In this document: piece after piece, positions 1 through 8,626 of the stretch | How the letters are laid out: every line of letters begins with the position of its first letter | Numbering within the stretch: the first letter of the stretch is position 1 | DNA from: Winogradskyella flava | GTDB lineage: Bacteria > Bacteroidota > Bacteroidia > Flavobacteriales > Flavobacteriaceae | Length of the DNA: 64,000 nt | Direction of reading: 5' to 3' | NCBI RefSeq assembly: GCF_014243395.1 | Contig: NZ_JACLCP010000001.1 | Span: 434,001 to 498,000, forward strand | Notes under the pieces: generated by a model | What the model was told of the DNA's origin: nothing | The model's input: only the letters and a program-made list of their open reading frames with translations | Database searches by the model: none | Made by a program: the position numbers and the translations under genes

Positions 1-435
1 AAAAGTCAAATCATCAAATACTTCACTTTTGTTGGCAATCACTTTATCTTGCTTAGCAAACGCATCGTTAGCTTTTTTACCAACGGCCAGCACAGACACG
101 TTTTTATCAGCATAAACATCATTAATTAAAATATTAACTTGCTTAATGATGTTAGAGTTAAACGCACCACATAATCCTCTATTAGAAGTTATGGCAACCA
201 CTAAAACGTTCTTAACTTCTCTTTGAACAGAATACTTACTTCCAGAATCAGCATCTAAAGTAGCACTTAAACTCTGTAGTAATTCTGTTAACTTATTAGA
301 GTAAGGACGCATGGCGGTAATGGCATCTTGTGCCTTCTTTAACTTTGCAGCGGATACCATTTTCATAGCACTGGTAATCTGCATCGTTGAGGATACTGAA
401 GATATTCTGTTACGTATTTCTTTTAAGTTTGCCAT
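1..435 (-). CDS. atpG: ATP synthase F1 gamma subunit, N-terminal part (cut by window edge)
   Basis: This is the gamma subunit, the rotating central stalk of F1 on the cytoplasmic side of the inner membrane. The 145 visible residues begin MANLKEIRNRISSVSSTMQI and continue with TSAMKMVSAAKLKKAQ, the usual N-terminal coiled-coil helix of gamma. The segment VAITSNRGLCGAFN, where the Rossmann-like domain begins, follows. The frame is open to base 1, so the C-terminal half lies outside the window. The ATG at 433-435 is the first residue of the conserved N-terminus, and the next gene upstream is atpA. The atpA-atpG gap of about 90 bases is unusually long for this operon and is filled with 7-base repeats. 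The family is certain; only the length is unknown. Confidence 0.95.
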   Translation of the reverse strand, partial: MANLKEIRNRISSVSSTMQITSAMKMVSAAKLKKAQDAITAMRPYSNKLTELLQSLSATLDADSGSKYSVQREVKNVLVVAITSNRGLCGAFNSNIIKQVNILINDVYADKNVSVLAVGKKANDAFAKQDKVIANKSEVFDDLTF

Positions 436-442
436 TTTTTCA

Positions 443-525
443 AGTTATGAGTTACGAGTTATGCGTTATGAGTTTTATACATTGCTAAGCAACTATAAAC
501 TTTTCACTTTAAACTCTAAACTTTT
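443..525. repeat. Two runs of degenerate 7-base tandem repeats between atpA and atpG
   Basis: On the plus strand, 443-477 reads as five heptads: AGTTATG, AGTTACG, AGTTATG, CGTTATG, AGTTTTA. After 13 bases, 491-525 reads as five more: AACTATA, AACTTTT, CACTTTA, AACTCTA, AACTTTT. The AGTT and AACT cores are reverse complements, so the two runs could face each other as an imperfect stem of about 35 bases. The second run reaches the atpA stop codon. This is read directly from the sequence. Any function (stability hairpin, spacer, recombination remnant) is unknown. Confidence 0.75.
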
Positions 526-2105
526 TATCCTCTATACTTACTTGTAAGGTCTTTGGCTACATTTGTCAATGTATCAATTACCTCATCAGTTAATTTACCA
601 GATTTTAATGTATCTAGAGTGCCTCTATGCTTAGCGTTTAAGAATTCAATAAAATCTCTTTCGAATTCTTTCACTTTTTCTACGGGAACATCTCTTAATA
701 AGTTCTTAGAACCAGCATAAATAATCGCAATCTGATCTTCTACAGTAAATGGATCGTTTTGAGCTTGCTTTAAGATCTCAACGTTACGCTTACCTTTTTC
801 AATGACATTTAAAGTAGAAGCATCTAAATCTGAACCAAACTTAGCAAACGCTTCTAATTCACGGAACTGAGCTTGATCTAATTTTAATGTACCAGATACT
901 TTCTTCATGGATTTAATCTGTGCGTTACCACCAACACGAGATACAGAAATACCTACGTTAATCGCTGGACGTACACCAGAATTAAATAAATCACCATCTA
1001 AGAAAATCTGACCATCTGTAATCGAAATTACATTGGTTGGAATATAAGCTGATACATCACCTGCTTGTGTTTCAATGATTGGTAATGCCGTTAAAGAACC
1101 ACCACCTTTTACCATTGGCTTAAGAGACTCTGGCAAATCATTCATCTCTTTCGCAATAGCATCATCATTAATAACTTTTGCAGAACGCTCTAATAATCTA
1201 GAGTGTAGATAGAAAACGTCACCAGGATACGCCTCGCGTCCTGGAGGACGACGTAATAATAAAGATACCTCACGGTATGCTACCGCTTGCTTAGATAAAT
1301 CATCATAAATGATTAATGCTGGGCGACCAGTATCTCTAAAATATTCTCCAATAGAAGCTCCTGTCATTGGTGCATATACTTGCATCGCTGCTGGATCTGA
1401 TGCGTTAGCTGCTACAATTGTAGTATAAGCAAGAGCACCTCTTTCTTCTAATGTTTTTGCAATGTTTGCAACTGTTGACGCTTTTTGACCAACAGCTACA
1501 TATATACAGTATACAGGGTTACCGGCATCGTAAAATTCTTTTTGATTTAAGATAGTATCAATACAAACCGTTGTTTTACCTGTTTGTCGGTCACCAATAA
1601 CCAACTCACGTTGTCCTCTACCTACAGGAATCATAGCATCAATCGCCTTAATACCTGTTTGTAAAGGTTCTGTTACTGGCTCTCTGTAGATTACACCTGG
1701 CGCTTTACGCTCAACTGGCATTTCGTAAGTCTCACCAGCGATCGGTCCTTTACCATCAATTGGATTACCTAATGTATCTACAACACGTCCAACAATACCT
1801 TCACCTACTTTCACAGATGCAATACGCTCAGTACGTTTTACCGTAGAACCTTCTTTTACCCCTACTGAAGTACCTAAAAGTACGATACCTACATTATCTT
1901 CTTCAAGGTTAAGTACGATACCTTCTGCACCACCTTCGAATTCCACTAACTCACCATATTGTGCGTTAGCTAATCCGTAAGCACGTACAATACCATCACC
2001 TACAGTTAATACTGTTCCTACTTCGTCTAATGAAGCACCTGCTTCAAAACCTGAAAGTTGTTGTTTTAAGATTGCTGATATTTCAGCTGGTTTTACTTCT
2101 GCCAT
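525..2105 (-). CDS. atpA: ATP synthase F1 alpha subunit
   Basis: This is the non-catalytic nucleotide-binding subunit of the alpha3-beta3 hexamer of F1. At 526 residues it has the usual family length. The N-terminal beta-barrel is followed by the P-loop GDRQTGKT (about 171-178), then [13 protein letters not shown] in the nucleotide-binding domain and the SRVGGNAQ segment that carries the arginine contributed to the catalytic beta site. The C-terminal helical domain is complete. The start is ATG, beginning [17 protein letters not shown], typical of flavobacterial AtpA. It lies 27 bases downstream of atpH in the same operon. The beta and epsilon genes are not in the visible part of the operon. 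In Bacteroidota these are often at a separate locus, which is known for the group and not seen here. Confidence 0.98.
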   Translation of the reverse strand: MAEVKPAEISAILKQQLSGFEAGASLDEVGTVLTVGDGIVRAYGLANAQYGELVEFEGGAEGIVLNLEEDNVGIVLLGTSVGVKEGSTVKRTERIASVKVGEGIVGRVVDTLGNPIDGKGPIAGETYEMPVERKAPGVIYREPVTEPLQTGIKAIDAMIPVGRGQRELVIGDRQTGKTTVCIDTILNQKEFYDAGNPVYCIYVAVGQKASTVANIAKTLEERGALAYTTIVAANASDPAAMQVYAPMTGASIGEYFRDTGRPALIIYDDLSKQAVAYREVSLLLRRPPGREAYPGDVFYLHSRLLERSAKVINDDAIAKEMNDLPESLKPMVKGGGSLTALPIIETQAGDVSAYIPTNVISITDGQIFLDGDLFNSGVRPAINVGISVSRVGGNAQIKSMKKVSGTLKLDQAQFRELEAFAKFGSDLDASTLNVIEKGKRNVEILKQAQNDPFTVEDQIAIIYAGSKNLLRDVPVEKVKEFERDFIEFLNAKHRGTLDTLKSGKLTDEVIDTLTNVAKDLTSKYRG

Positions 2106-2132
2106 CTTTATTTATATTAGATAGATATTATC

Positions 2133-2669
2133 TTAATTTAATGTAAATTCTCTTTTTAATTTATCGAGTTTGTTTGCGATACTAGCGTTATACTGTGTAT
2201 CTCCAACTCGTAAAATGAAACCACCTAAAATGCTCTCATCTATAATATTTTCTATTTCTGCTTCCTTACCTGTAAGTTCTTTGACCTTAACCAAAACTTT
2301 AGTCTTTAAATCTCCCGTTAAAGGCACTGCTGTAGTAACCTGAGCAACCTGACTTCCTCTTAATTGATCAAATAGTTGTACATAACTTGAAGCCACTTCA
2401 CCTAAAAGCGCTAGTCTTTTATTTGAAATTAAGGTATTGACTAAATTTTCTGAATTAGCGCTCACTTTAGGAAACACAGAGGATAACACAGACTTCTTGT
2501 CTGCAGATCTTACAACAGGATTTTGAAGCATTTGTCTAAGCTCATCACTTTGAGCAATCGTTTCAGAGATAAGTTTCATATCACTATTAACCGCTTCTGC
2601 TGCTTTTTGATCTTGTGCTAAGCTTAAAACCGCTTTAGCATATCGTACTGCTGCTCTTGATCCTGACAT
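2133..2669 (-). CDS. atpH: ATP synthase F1 delta subunit
   Basis: This is the delta subunit (OSCP homologue), which ties the peripheral stalk to the top of F1. It has 178 residues, the normal length. The N-terminal helical bundle starts MSGSRAAVRYAKAVLSLAQ, matching the RYAKALxxLA signature of the family. The C-terminus has the conserved ESILGGFILRVGDTQYNASI segment (about 144-163), matching the family pattern of a conserved GG followed by a short hydrophobic strand. It lies between atpF (6 bases upstream) and atpA (27 bases downstream), the canonical order. Translational coupling with atpF is likely given the 6-base gap. Confidence 0.96.
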   Translation of the reverse strand: MSGSRAAVRYAKAVLSLAQDQKAAEAVNSDMKLISETIAQSDELRQMLQNPVVRSADKKSVLSSVFPKVSANSENLVNTLISNKRLALLGEVASSYVQLFDQLRGSQVAQVTTAVPLTGDLKTKVLVKVKELTGKEAEIENIIDESILGGFILRVGDTQYNASIANKLDKLKREFTLN

Positions 2670-2675
2670 TTATAC

Positions 2676-3170
2676 TTATTTTAAGGTTGCTTCACCCAAC
2701 ATATCTTCAACCAACTTCAGTTGCTTGTCTTTGTTAGATAATTCATTACGCACTACTTTTTCAGCGATGTCTAAAGACAATCCTGCAACATGGCTCTTTA
2801 ATTCTGCCATTGCCGCTTTCTTTTCACTTTCAATAGCAGCTTGCGCTTTCTCTATAATCTTACTTGCCTTTTCCTGAGCTTCAGTTTCTGCTTTGGCAAT
2901 GGTCTGTTCTCTTATTTCTCTCGCATCTTTAAGCATCGCTTCACGCTCTGCACGTGCTTCTTGTAGAATACGCTCATTATCTGCTTGAAGATTTTCCATC
3001 TCCTTACGTGCATTTTCAGCAGACGCCAACGCCTCCTTAATTCCCTCTTCTCTTTCGCTAACGGCGCCTAGAATAGGTTTCCATGCAAACTTTCTTAATA
3101 AAAACAATAATATTAGGAACGTTATAATTGTCCAAAATACTAATCCAAATCCAGGTTTAATTAAATCCAT
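2676..3170 (-). CDS. atpF: ATP synthase F0 b subunit
   Basis: This is the peripheral stalk subunit b of F0. It has 164 residues: one N-terminal membrane helix (about 8-24, FGLVFWTIITFLILLFLL), then RKFAWKPI and a long charged coiled coil rich in Glu, Lys and Ala running to the C-terminus. Only one b-type gene is present, so the stalk is expected to be a homodimer. It follows atpE, but the 112-base gap between them carries a stem-loop, whereas the other structural genes of the operon are mostly separated by 6-27 bases. That suggests uneven expression of atpE and atpF (inference). Confidence 0.96.
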   Translation of the reverse strand: MDLIKPGFGLVFWTIITFLILLFLLRKFAWKPILGAVSEREEGIKEALASAENARKEMENLQADNERILQEARAEREAMLKDAREIREQTIAKAETEAQEKASKIIEKAQAAIESEKKAAMAELKSHVAGLSLDIAEKVVRNELSNKDKQLKLVEDMLGEATLK

Positions 3171-3231
3171 GTTTTATAAATTCTTTTTAATCTAAATTTT
3201 ATTCTCCGTCACTTAAGTTATGAAGAACGAT

Positions 3232-3269
3232 AAAAACTACAGAAGCAGCCAACCGCTACTTCTGTAGTT
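3232..3269 (-). terminator. Stem-loop with short T-run between atpE and atpF (attenuator or mRNA-stabilising hairpin)
   Basis: Two perfect 11-base arms, AACTACAGAAG (3235-3245) and CTTCTGTAGTT (3259-3269), enclose a 13-base loop. In the direction of transcription the second arm runs into five T residues (3236-3232). It has the shape of a weak intrinsic terminator inside the operon, directly after the gene for the subunit needed in the most copies. A role as partial terminator or 3'-end stabiliser for atpE mRNA is inference. Confidence 0.6.
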
Positions 3270-3282
3270 AGTGTAATCATAA

Positions 3283-3504
<222 letters not shown>

Positions 3505-3508
3505 TTAA

Positions 3509-4609
3509 TTAATGATGCGCTTCCTCAGTTGCCATTCCAAAATAGAGGGCTGACAATACTGTAAATATATATGCTTGTATTGCTGTGACTACAATTTCAA
3601 TGATCCCAATAAATAATGAGAACGCTACTGAAACTGGTGCTACTGCAACAGATTTAAAAATAAATATTAGAGACATTAACGCTAATATGATAATATGGCC
3701 CGCTGTGATGTTAGCAAACAAACGAATCATAAGCGAAATTGGCTTTGTAAATATTCCTATAATTTCTATTGGCGCTAAAAATATCTTCATTGGCACAGGT
3801 ACGCCCGGCATCCAGAAAATATGCTTCCAATAGTTTTTGTTTCCACTAAATGTTGTGATGATGAATGTAAATATTGCCAATACCATTGTAAACGCAATGT
3901 TACCACTAAGGTTGGCTCCGTTTAAAATTGGAATCAAACCAAAGATGTTGTTAATCCAGATAAAGAAAAATACAGTTAATAGGTAAGGCATATATTTTTT
4001 ATACTTATGCTCACCAATCATTGGTTTTGCAATTTCGTCTCTCACAAACACAACCAATGGCTCCACAAAACTTGCAATACCTGACGGTACATTATCACTT
4101 GATTTTTTGTAGCGGCGTGCTGCAGTAAAGAAAATTAATAGTAGCACCGCAACCGAAATCCACATCATAAAGACATTTCTTGTAATTGAAAAATCCAAAG
4201 GCATTTCTGCATTTGTAGGGTGCCCCTCTTCGTCTAACTTTACGGCCGTCTCACCTGCATTAAGTTGGTAAATTTTTTCGTGAACATTAACGAATTTCCC
4301 ACCGTTTTTCTCTACAATCTCATGACCGTGGTAATCGTGATGGAACTCAGAAGACATAAAAGTCGTTAAGCCATTGTCCGTCCAAAGAATAACTGGTAGC
4401 GGAATAGTAATATGTTTCTCATCTTCCTTACCTTCGTTAAGCGTAATGATATGCATACCATACGCATCCTTAACGTGATGCATAATCATTGACTTGGCGT
4501 CAAACTTTTCATCATCTCCTCCTTCTTTAGCATCCTTGGCAAAACCAAAACTAAATACTGATAAAAACAGAACTGTAAATACTGTACGTTTTAAGGTGCT
4601 TAATGTCAT
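3509..4609 (-). CDS. atpB: ATP synthase F0 a subunit with a secreted N-terminal extension
   Basis: This is the membrane subunit a that forms the proton half-channels next to the c ring. The chosen ATG at 4607-4609 gives 366 residues starting MTLSTLKRTVFTVLFLSVFS, a signal-peptide-like segment ending near GFA. A longer frame opens at 4681, but a good promoter (4648-4678) lies inside that extension, so the downstream start is preferred. Residues about 25-140 form a His- and acid-rich hydrophilic domain before the first core membrane helix (MMWISVAVLLLIFF). The essential arginine is in KPISLMIRLFANITAGH (about Arg296). The long N-terminal domain is common in Bacteroidota a subunits, and its role is unclear. 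The gene is followed by atpE. Confidence 0.94.
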   Translation of the reverse strand: MTLSTLKRTVFTVLFLSVFSFGFAKDAKEGGDDEKFDAKSMIMHHVKDAYGMHIITLNEGKEDEKHITIPLPVILWTDNGLTTFMSSEFHHDYHGHEIVEKNGGKFVNVHEKIYQLNAGETAVKLDEEGHPTNAEMPLDFSITRNVFMMWISVAVLLLIFFTAARRYKKSSDNVPSGIASFVEPLVVFVRDEIAKPMIGEHKYKKYMPYLLTVFFFIWINNIFGLIPILNGANLSGNIAFTMVLAIFTFIITTFSGNKNYWKHIFWMPGVPVPMKIFLAPIEIIGIFTKPISLMIRLFANITAGHIIILALMSLIFIFKSVAVAPVSVAFSLFIGIIEIVVTAIQAYIFTVLSALYFGMATEEAHH

Positions 4610-4647
4610 TCTTTGTGGCTTTAAAATACCTTCTTTTAAATTCGCTG

Positions 4648-4678
4648 CAAATGTACGTACATTAAATGAATTGACAAA
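4648..4678 (-). promoter_or_regulatory. Bacteroidota-type promoter for atpB
   Basis: On the minus strand, TTTG (4675-4678) is followed by a 19-base spacer and TACATTTG (4648-4655). This matches the -33/-7 form TTTG-N19-TAnnTTTG exactly. The predicted transcript start is near 4640, leaving a leader of about 30 bases before the ATG at 4609. It would give the structural ATP synthase genes their own promoter, separate from the upstream porW-bactofilin-atpZ genes. Confidence 0.65.
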
Positions 4679-4757
4679 CAATAATTTTGGTATAATTTTA
4701 AAGGCCTTATAATCGGTAAAAACAAGTAATTCAAAGACTTATTTGAAATAAAAAATT

Positions 4758-5153
4758 CTATTCTTTTTGAAGAAATCTGGTGAGTGTAAAAACCTCGAAA
4801 AACAAAAACAAGAAATACGGAATAAAAAAGTTGAAAACATCTGGCTGTTTATTTTCTACATCCGACAGTATTAATGGAAGCAAGAAAACTATGGCTAAAG
4901 CCATTTTTAAAAATGTCATTACCATGAAAACATTAAATATATCTGTCTTTCCAGAAGAATATCTATAATTAATAATGGTGTAAAGCACCAAAGTCACAAC
5001 AAGATGAAACGTATAAATCTGCCATACGGGAAAGAAGAATTCCATATCACTTGCAAAATGATATAGCAGATAACTATGAATCCCAAATAAAACGGCACTG
5101 ACACCTATTAATTGCAACAGAAATGTGATTTGCCTTTTCTTAAACGCTTCCAT
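4758..5153 (-). CDS. Small four-helix membrane protein upstream of atpB
   Basis: This protein of 131 residues has four predicted membrane helices (roughly 8-30, 41-62, 72-97, 105-127) and short polar loops. It begins MEAFKKRQITFLLQLIG. I do not recognise a characterised family. The size and position, next to atpZ and before atpB, recall the AtpI-type assembly proteins found in this slot in other operons, and uncharacterised membrane proteins (I think DUF6168) are known in this slot in flavobacteria. The stop of atpZ and the ATG of this gene are adjacent with no gap (5153/5154), so they are almost certainly co-translated. A role in F0 assembly or cation supply is inference from position only. 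Confidence 0.75.
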   Translation of the reverse strand: MEAFKKRQITFLLQLIGVSAVLFGIHSYLLYHFASDMEFFFPVWQIYTFHLVVTLVLYTIINYRYSSGKTDIFNVFMVMTFLKMALAIVFLLPLILSDVENKQPDVFNFFIPYFLFLFFEVFTLTRFLQKE

Positions 5154-5411
5154 TTAACTATCTTTTGAAGCTGCAATAATACGTCTAATTACAAAAACAA
5201 TTGATAGTACTACAGATAATAATGACAGTACTATAGTATAGAGATTGTGCTTATTTGGATAGTGTACATCTAATTTTACACCAGCATAAGAACCAATGCC
5301 AATAATGGCAAACATTTGTATAGCTATACCCGAAAAACGAGCATATGTATTAAGCCTGTCTTTCTGGTCTTTGGGTGGCTTGTTCTGACGGCTTTGCCTT
5401 GGTTGGTTCAT
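5154..5411 (-). CDS. atpZ: AtpZ/AtpI family ATP synthase accessory protein
   Basis: This short protein of 85 residues has a basic, glutamine- and proline-rich N-terminus (about 1-23) followed by two membrane helices (about 27-46 and 57-77), the hairpin arrangement of the AtpZ family. Family members are accessory or ion-channel-like proteins encoded beside F1F0 operons. The motif GIAIQMFAIIGIGSYAGVKLD matches the conserved first-helix region. The start ATG lies inside the end of the bactofilin gene, giving a 62-base overlap in a different frame. The polar N-terminus is therefore encoded by DNA shared with the bactofilin tail. A later start is not available without cutting into the first helix. 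Confidence 0.85.
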   Translation of the reverse strand: MNQPRQSRQNKPPKDQKDRLNTYARFSGIAIQMFAIIGIGSYAGVKLDVHYPNKHNLYTIVLSLLSVVLSIVFVIRRIIAASKDS

Positions 5412-5796
5412 TAGGTAATGCTTTTACTGTGCCTTTCATGCTACATGTTGCATTAAATGTCGCTCCTGGTTCTACTGCCAATTTAGTTGTATGAACCTCT
5501 CCTTCAATATGAGCTGTAGATTTTAAGGATAAAGTTCCAGATAATATGAGCTTACCTGAAAATTTCCCTTCAAAATCGGCATTCTCACCTTGCAAAGTTC
5601 CTTTAATAAGTCCTGATTTACCTACTACAACTTTTCCCGTAGTTTTTACATTGCCCTCAACTGTTCCGTCTATCCTAAAAGGACCTTGGCTGGCAATATC
5701 TCCTACAATTTTTGTGCCTTGTGCTATAACATTTTGTTGCGTACTTGTCTCCATAGTGCTTGATTGTTTAGGTTTTTTATTTTCTGAAGAAAACAT
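5350..5796 (-). CDS. Bactofilin family cytoskeletal protein
   Basis: This 148-residue protein has the bactofilin (DUF583) core at about 24-125, a run of short hydrophobic beta-strand repeats such as GDIASQGPFRIDGTVEGNVK and GKVVVGKSGLIKGTLQGENA, expected to fold as a right-handed beta-helix and to polymerise. The flanks are polar and rich in Pro, Lys, Glu and Gln, as in other bactofilins. It starts 17 bases after porW/sprE on the same strand and overlaps atpZ by 62 bases, so it is probably co-transcribed with both. The family roles are in cell shape, polarity and envelope positioning. The specific role here is unknown, though linkage to a secretion/gliding gene is suggestive. Confidence 0.92.
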   Translation of the reverse strand: MFSSENKKPKQSSTMETSTQQNVIAQGTKIVGDIASQGPFRIDGTVEGNVKTTGKVVVGKSGLIKGTLQGENADFEGKFSGKLILSGTLSLKSTAHIEGEVHTTKLAVEPGATFNATCSMKGTVKALPNEPTKAKPSEQATQRPERQA

Positions 5797-5813
5797 CTCG
5801 ATTTGGTATTAAG

Positions 5814-8435
5814 TTATTGTAACTCTAAATATGTATTTAAATTTTTATGTCGTTGAATAATGGCATAATTTGGTGAGGATATCGCAAAATATTCCTTTGT
5901 AATTCTTGGCTTGGCTGGTCGTCCTCTTTCATCTTTATTTTCAGATTGAAGCAATTGGGCAAAACCACTCGCGCCTTGAATACTTTTTAATCCATGAACC
6001 ACTACAAAGGTAGTGTTTTCGTCGTATAGATCTTTGGAAACTGTTAAATCAAAGTACTTTACCTTGAGGACTTCCTCATTCAAAATTTTCATAAATGCTT
6101 CTATATCCTCGCCAGAGCCATTCTCGAACTTGTAAATAACATTAAAATTTTTAGGCTTGTCGTCATTTATAAAGTCTTTCTTAGCCAGCACAGGAATAGC
6201 ATTTTTTAATAGTTCCTGAGCCTTTTTACCTTCTTCTGTATTAGGATATGTTAATGCAATATAGTCAATACCTTCCTTGTAGGCTTCAAAACCATAAAGT
6301 CTTCCTTTGGCGGAAGTTTTGAGAATTTCGAATTTTGGCACAAAATCATCACCTTCCAAACGCTTAATCTGAGCTTCTGTTTCAGCAATAACCTCAGCAT
6401 AGGCTTCTTCTTCAAACTTCTTGTATAAATTGGTGTAGATAACCTCGGGGCTGTTTTCGTCCTTGGATAATTCAGATTCTGGATTTAAGAGAATTTCCGC
6501 ATAGCGCGACTCTGGATAATTGGCAATAATGTCACTTTTCATTGCTTCAGCTTTTCTATTCAGACCCAATTCCTGGTAAATCTTATACAAATTATACTTT
6601 GAAGGTAGAATTAATCGATTCTCAGGATCGTTCTTTAAAAGCTTCTCAAATCTAGATTTAGACAATACCAATTCCTTAAACTTTTCCTTGTAAATAATTC
6701 CAAGTTGATAATAGGCGAAATTCCTTTCCTTGGCTATACTATCTATCTCTTTTTGTTCTGTCGGTAGCGAGGCTATGTAGGTCTCTGGGTTATATCGTTC
6801 CTCTTCTTTAGCTGATTCTGCAATATCAACTTTATTATCTACATTACTAACCGTTGCTCGTTGATCTGACAATCGCCAGTTATCCTGAAGTTTTCGATCT
6901 CCCCAAAGTTTTAGAAATTCATTTTTTCCATAGGCTACTGTGGTAGGATTATAAAAGTAGAAGTTACTAGATCCCGGTTTACTTGCTGTGCTTTTTTTAG
7001 AGCCAAATTCCCCTTGTAGACTTCTTGAGCTCATGCTCGATCGCGTCTGTCTATCAAAATCGTTAGTTGAAGCAGATGTCTGTGTTTGTTGCTTTTTCAA
7101 CTCGGCTTCCTTGCGTTTCTCTTCTTCTATTGCCAATGCTTTTAATCGCTCGGCATATTCAGAGTAAAGCCTTAGTTGTTCTTCCTTAGGAAGACTTATC
7201 ATGTACAAAAGACTGTCATTAGTCTGAGCTACTCCCTCATAATAAATAACATCATCTAAATTTTCACGCTTCCTTTTAAGGATTCTATAAGGCTTTGTGT
7301 TTTTGACCATAGCAGTCATGGTACTATCGTAATACGCTCCCGCAGTTTTATAAACATTACGATCAAAATACATGTTACCCAGTGTTTCATAACTGAGTGA
7401 CTTTAAATAATTGTCCGATGTTGTTTTTCTAAGAGACTTATTATAGTAAGCCTCAGCTAAACTATCTGAGGCATTATTCCTATGGTATTCTGCAATACGA
7501 TAATATATTTTATCCAGGAATGGTCTATTCTCTCTATTTTCTTCTAATTCAGTAAGGTATTCTTGAAACTCAAGTTCGTCACCATTGGCCACATCAAAAT
7601 TATAAGATCGCTCTAAGTGCGCATTAATGTAAAACGACCTTGGAATTTGTCTATGCATATCTATGATTGCATCAAATTCCATATTGGCACTATCTTTTTC
7701 CCTGAACTCATTATAGAGCTGACCTCTTATATAGCGATAGCGTGCTTTTTCAGTCTTAACCTTTGTGTTTTCTGCTGCAATACCAAGTTGGGTTAGGGCA
7801 CTGTCTTTAGCTTTAATATTTATATAAGCCTGAGCCAAAGCGGCAGTTGCATCCGCTAAGTCTTGACCCTCGATATCCTCATACCTAAGCAAACGCTTTA
7901 GTTTCTTAATAGCGCCCTCGTTATTATCTAGTCTCATATTAGACTTTTCGCGCCATATTTTTACTTGGTTGATCTTATCGCTTGTAGGATATTTATTTAA
8001 GATGTTATTGAAAGCGGCAAGCGCTGGCACAAAACGTTGGTCGAAATATCGCGCCTTGCCCAATAATAGATAAGCTTCATCTATCTGAGGGTTTTTTTCC
8101 TTTCCCTCGATATTCATACCATGCTTTTGAATGGCTTTTATTGCTTTCTCCTCGGCACGTTCAAAATCTGCATTTTTAGTTTGTCCGGGAAGAAAAATAT
8201 CCTCGCTCACTGTCATGCGCTCTACTGGAAGAAGCTCCCAAAAGTTTTCCGTAAACTCATCATTTACACCTAACTTACCACGTTCTAAAGCTATATTACC
8301 ATTATAGAGAATATTGTATTCCGTACCAAGGGCGTGAAAATTTCTATTGATAAAGGTATCCTTTTTACGCGAACAACCTTGAGCGATCATCGCTAATAAA
8401 AAGACTGATAATATAGGTTTAATTTGAAATTGCAA
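5814..8435 (-). CDS. porW: Type IX secretion / gliding motility TPR lipoprotein PorW (SprE)
   Basis: This large lipoprotein of 873 residues has a signal ending AQGC, with Cys21 as the lipid-modified residue, so it is probably anchored in the outer membrane on the periplasmic side. It carries many tetratricopeptide-type helical pairs (for example DEAYLLLGKARYFDQRFVPA near 120-140 and TAGAYYDSTM near 360). A low-complexity Gln/Ser/Thr segment follows around 450-485, with more TPR-like repeats after it. Length, lipobox and architecture match SprE of Flavobacterium and PorW of Porphyromonas, components of the type IX secretion system needed for gliding and protein secretion. The start is a TTG, because no ATG precedes the signal peptide in frame. 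Bactofilin and ATP synthase genes follow. Confidence 0.88.
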   Translation of the reverse strand: MQFQIKPILSVFLLAMIAQGCSRKKDTFINRNFHALGTEYNILYNGNIALERGKLGVNDEFTENFWELLPVERMTVSEDIFLPGQTKNADFERAEEKAIKAIQKHGMNIEGKEKNPQIDEAYLLLGKARYFDQRFVPALAAFNNILNKYPTSDKINQVKIWREKSNMRLDNNEGAIKKLKRLLRYEDIEGQDLADATAALAQAYINIKAKDSALTQLGIAAENTKVKTEKARYRYIRGQLYNEFREKDSANMEFDAIIDMHRQIPRSFYINAHLERSYNFDVANGDELEFQEYLTELEENRENRPFLDKIYYRIAEYHRNNASDSLAEAYYNKSLRKTTSDNYLKSLSYETLGNMYFDRNVYKTAGAYYDSTMTAMVKNTKPYRILKRKRENLDDVIYYEGVAQTNDSLLYMISLPKEEQLRLYSEYAERLKALAIEEEKRKEAELKKQQTQTSASTNDFDRQTRSSMSSRSLQGEFGSKKSTASKPGSSNFYFYNPTTVAYGKNEFLKLWGDRKLQDNWRLSDQRATVSNVDNKVDIAESAKEEERYNPETYIASLPTEQKEIDSIAKERNFAYYQLGIIYKEKFKELVLSKSRFEKLLKNDPENRLILPSKYNLYKIYQELGLNRKAEAMKSDIIANYPESRYAEILLNPESELSKDENSPEVIYTNLYKKFEEEAYAEVIAETEAQIKRLEGDDFVPKFEILKTSAKGRLYGFEAYKEGIDYIALTYPNTEEGKKAQELLKNAIPVLAKKDFINDDKPKNFNVIYKFENGSGEDIEAFMKILNEEVLKVKYFDLTVSKDLYDENTTFVVVHGLKSIQGASGFAQLLQSENKDERGRPAKPRITKEYFAISSPNYAIIQRHKNLNTYLELQ

Positions 8436-8567
8436 CGTTGGTTCTATTTGGTCAATAGATAACTAAACTATTGGGTTTTTAGTGTGTTAAGTGGTAAAAA
8501 TAAACATCTTTTTGAATTTTTGATGTTATTTGGCAGGTTTTCGAGGAATAACAGGGTTCTAGTCAAT

Positions 8568-8607
8568 AAAAAAACCCGTAATCAAGAATTAATAATTACG
8601 AGTTTTT
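8568..8607 (-). terminator. Intrinsic terminator of the PadR/ABC exporter operon
   Basis: On the minus strand, AAACTCGTAAT pairs with ATTACGGGTTT (one wobble pair) around a loop of about 12 bases. A run of seven T residues follows. It lies 20 bases after the stop of the ABC ATPase gene and before porW. Confidence 0.85.
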
Positions 8608-8626
8608 AAAGTAAGATTGCTTGTTT

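Noticed and set aside
443..525. CRISPR array
   Set aside because: Units are only 7 bases with no spacers and no cas genes nearby.
4610..4681. Longer atpB frame starting at 4681 (24 extra residues)
   Set aside because: A consensus promoter (4648-4678) lies inside it, and the downstream ATG gives a proper signal-like N-terminus.
8453..8473. CAATAG/CTATTG stem upstream of porW
   Set aside because: It has only 6-base arms, and the T-run follows in the direction away from any gene that needs termination.
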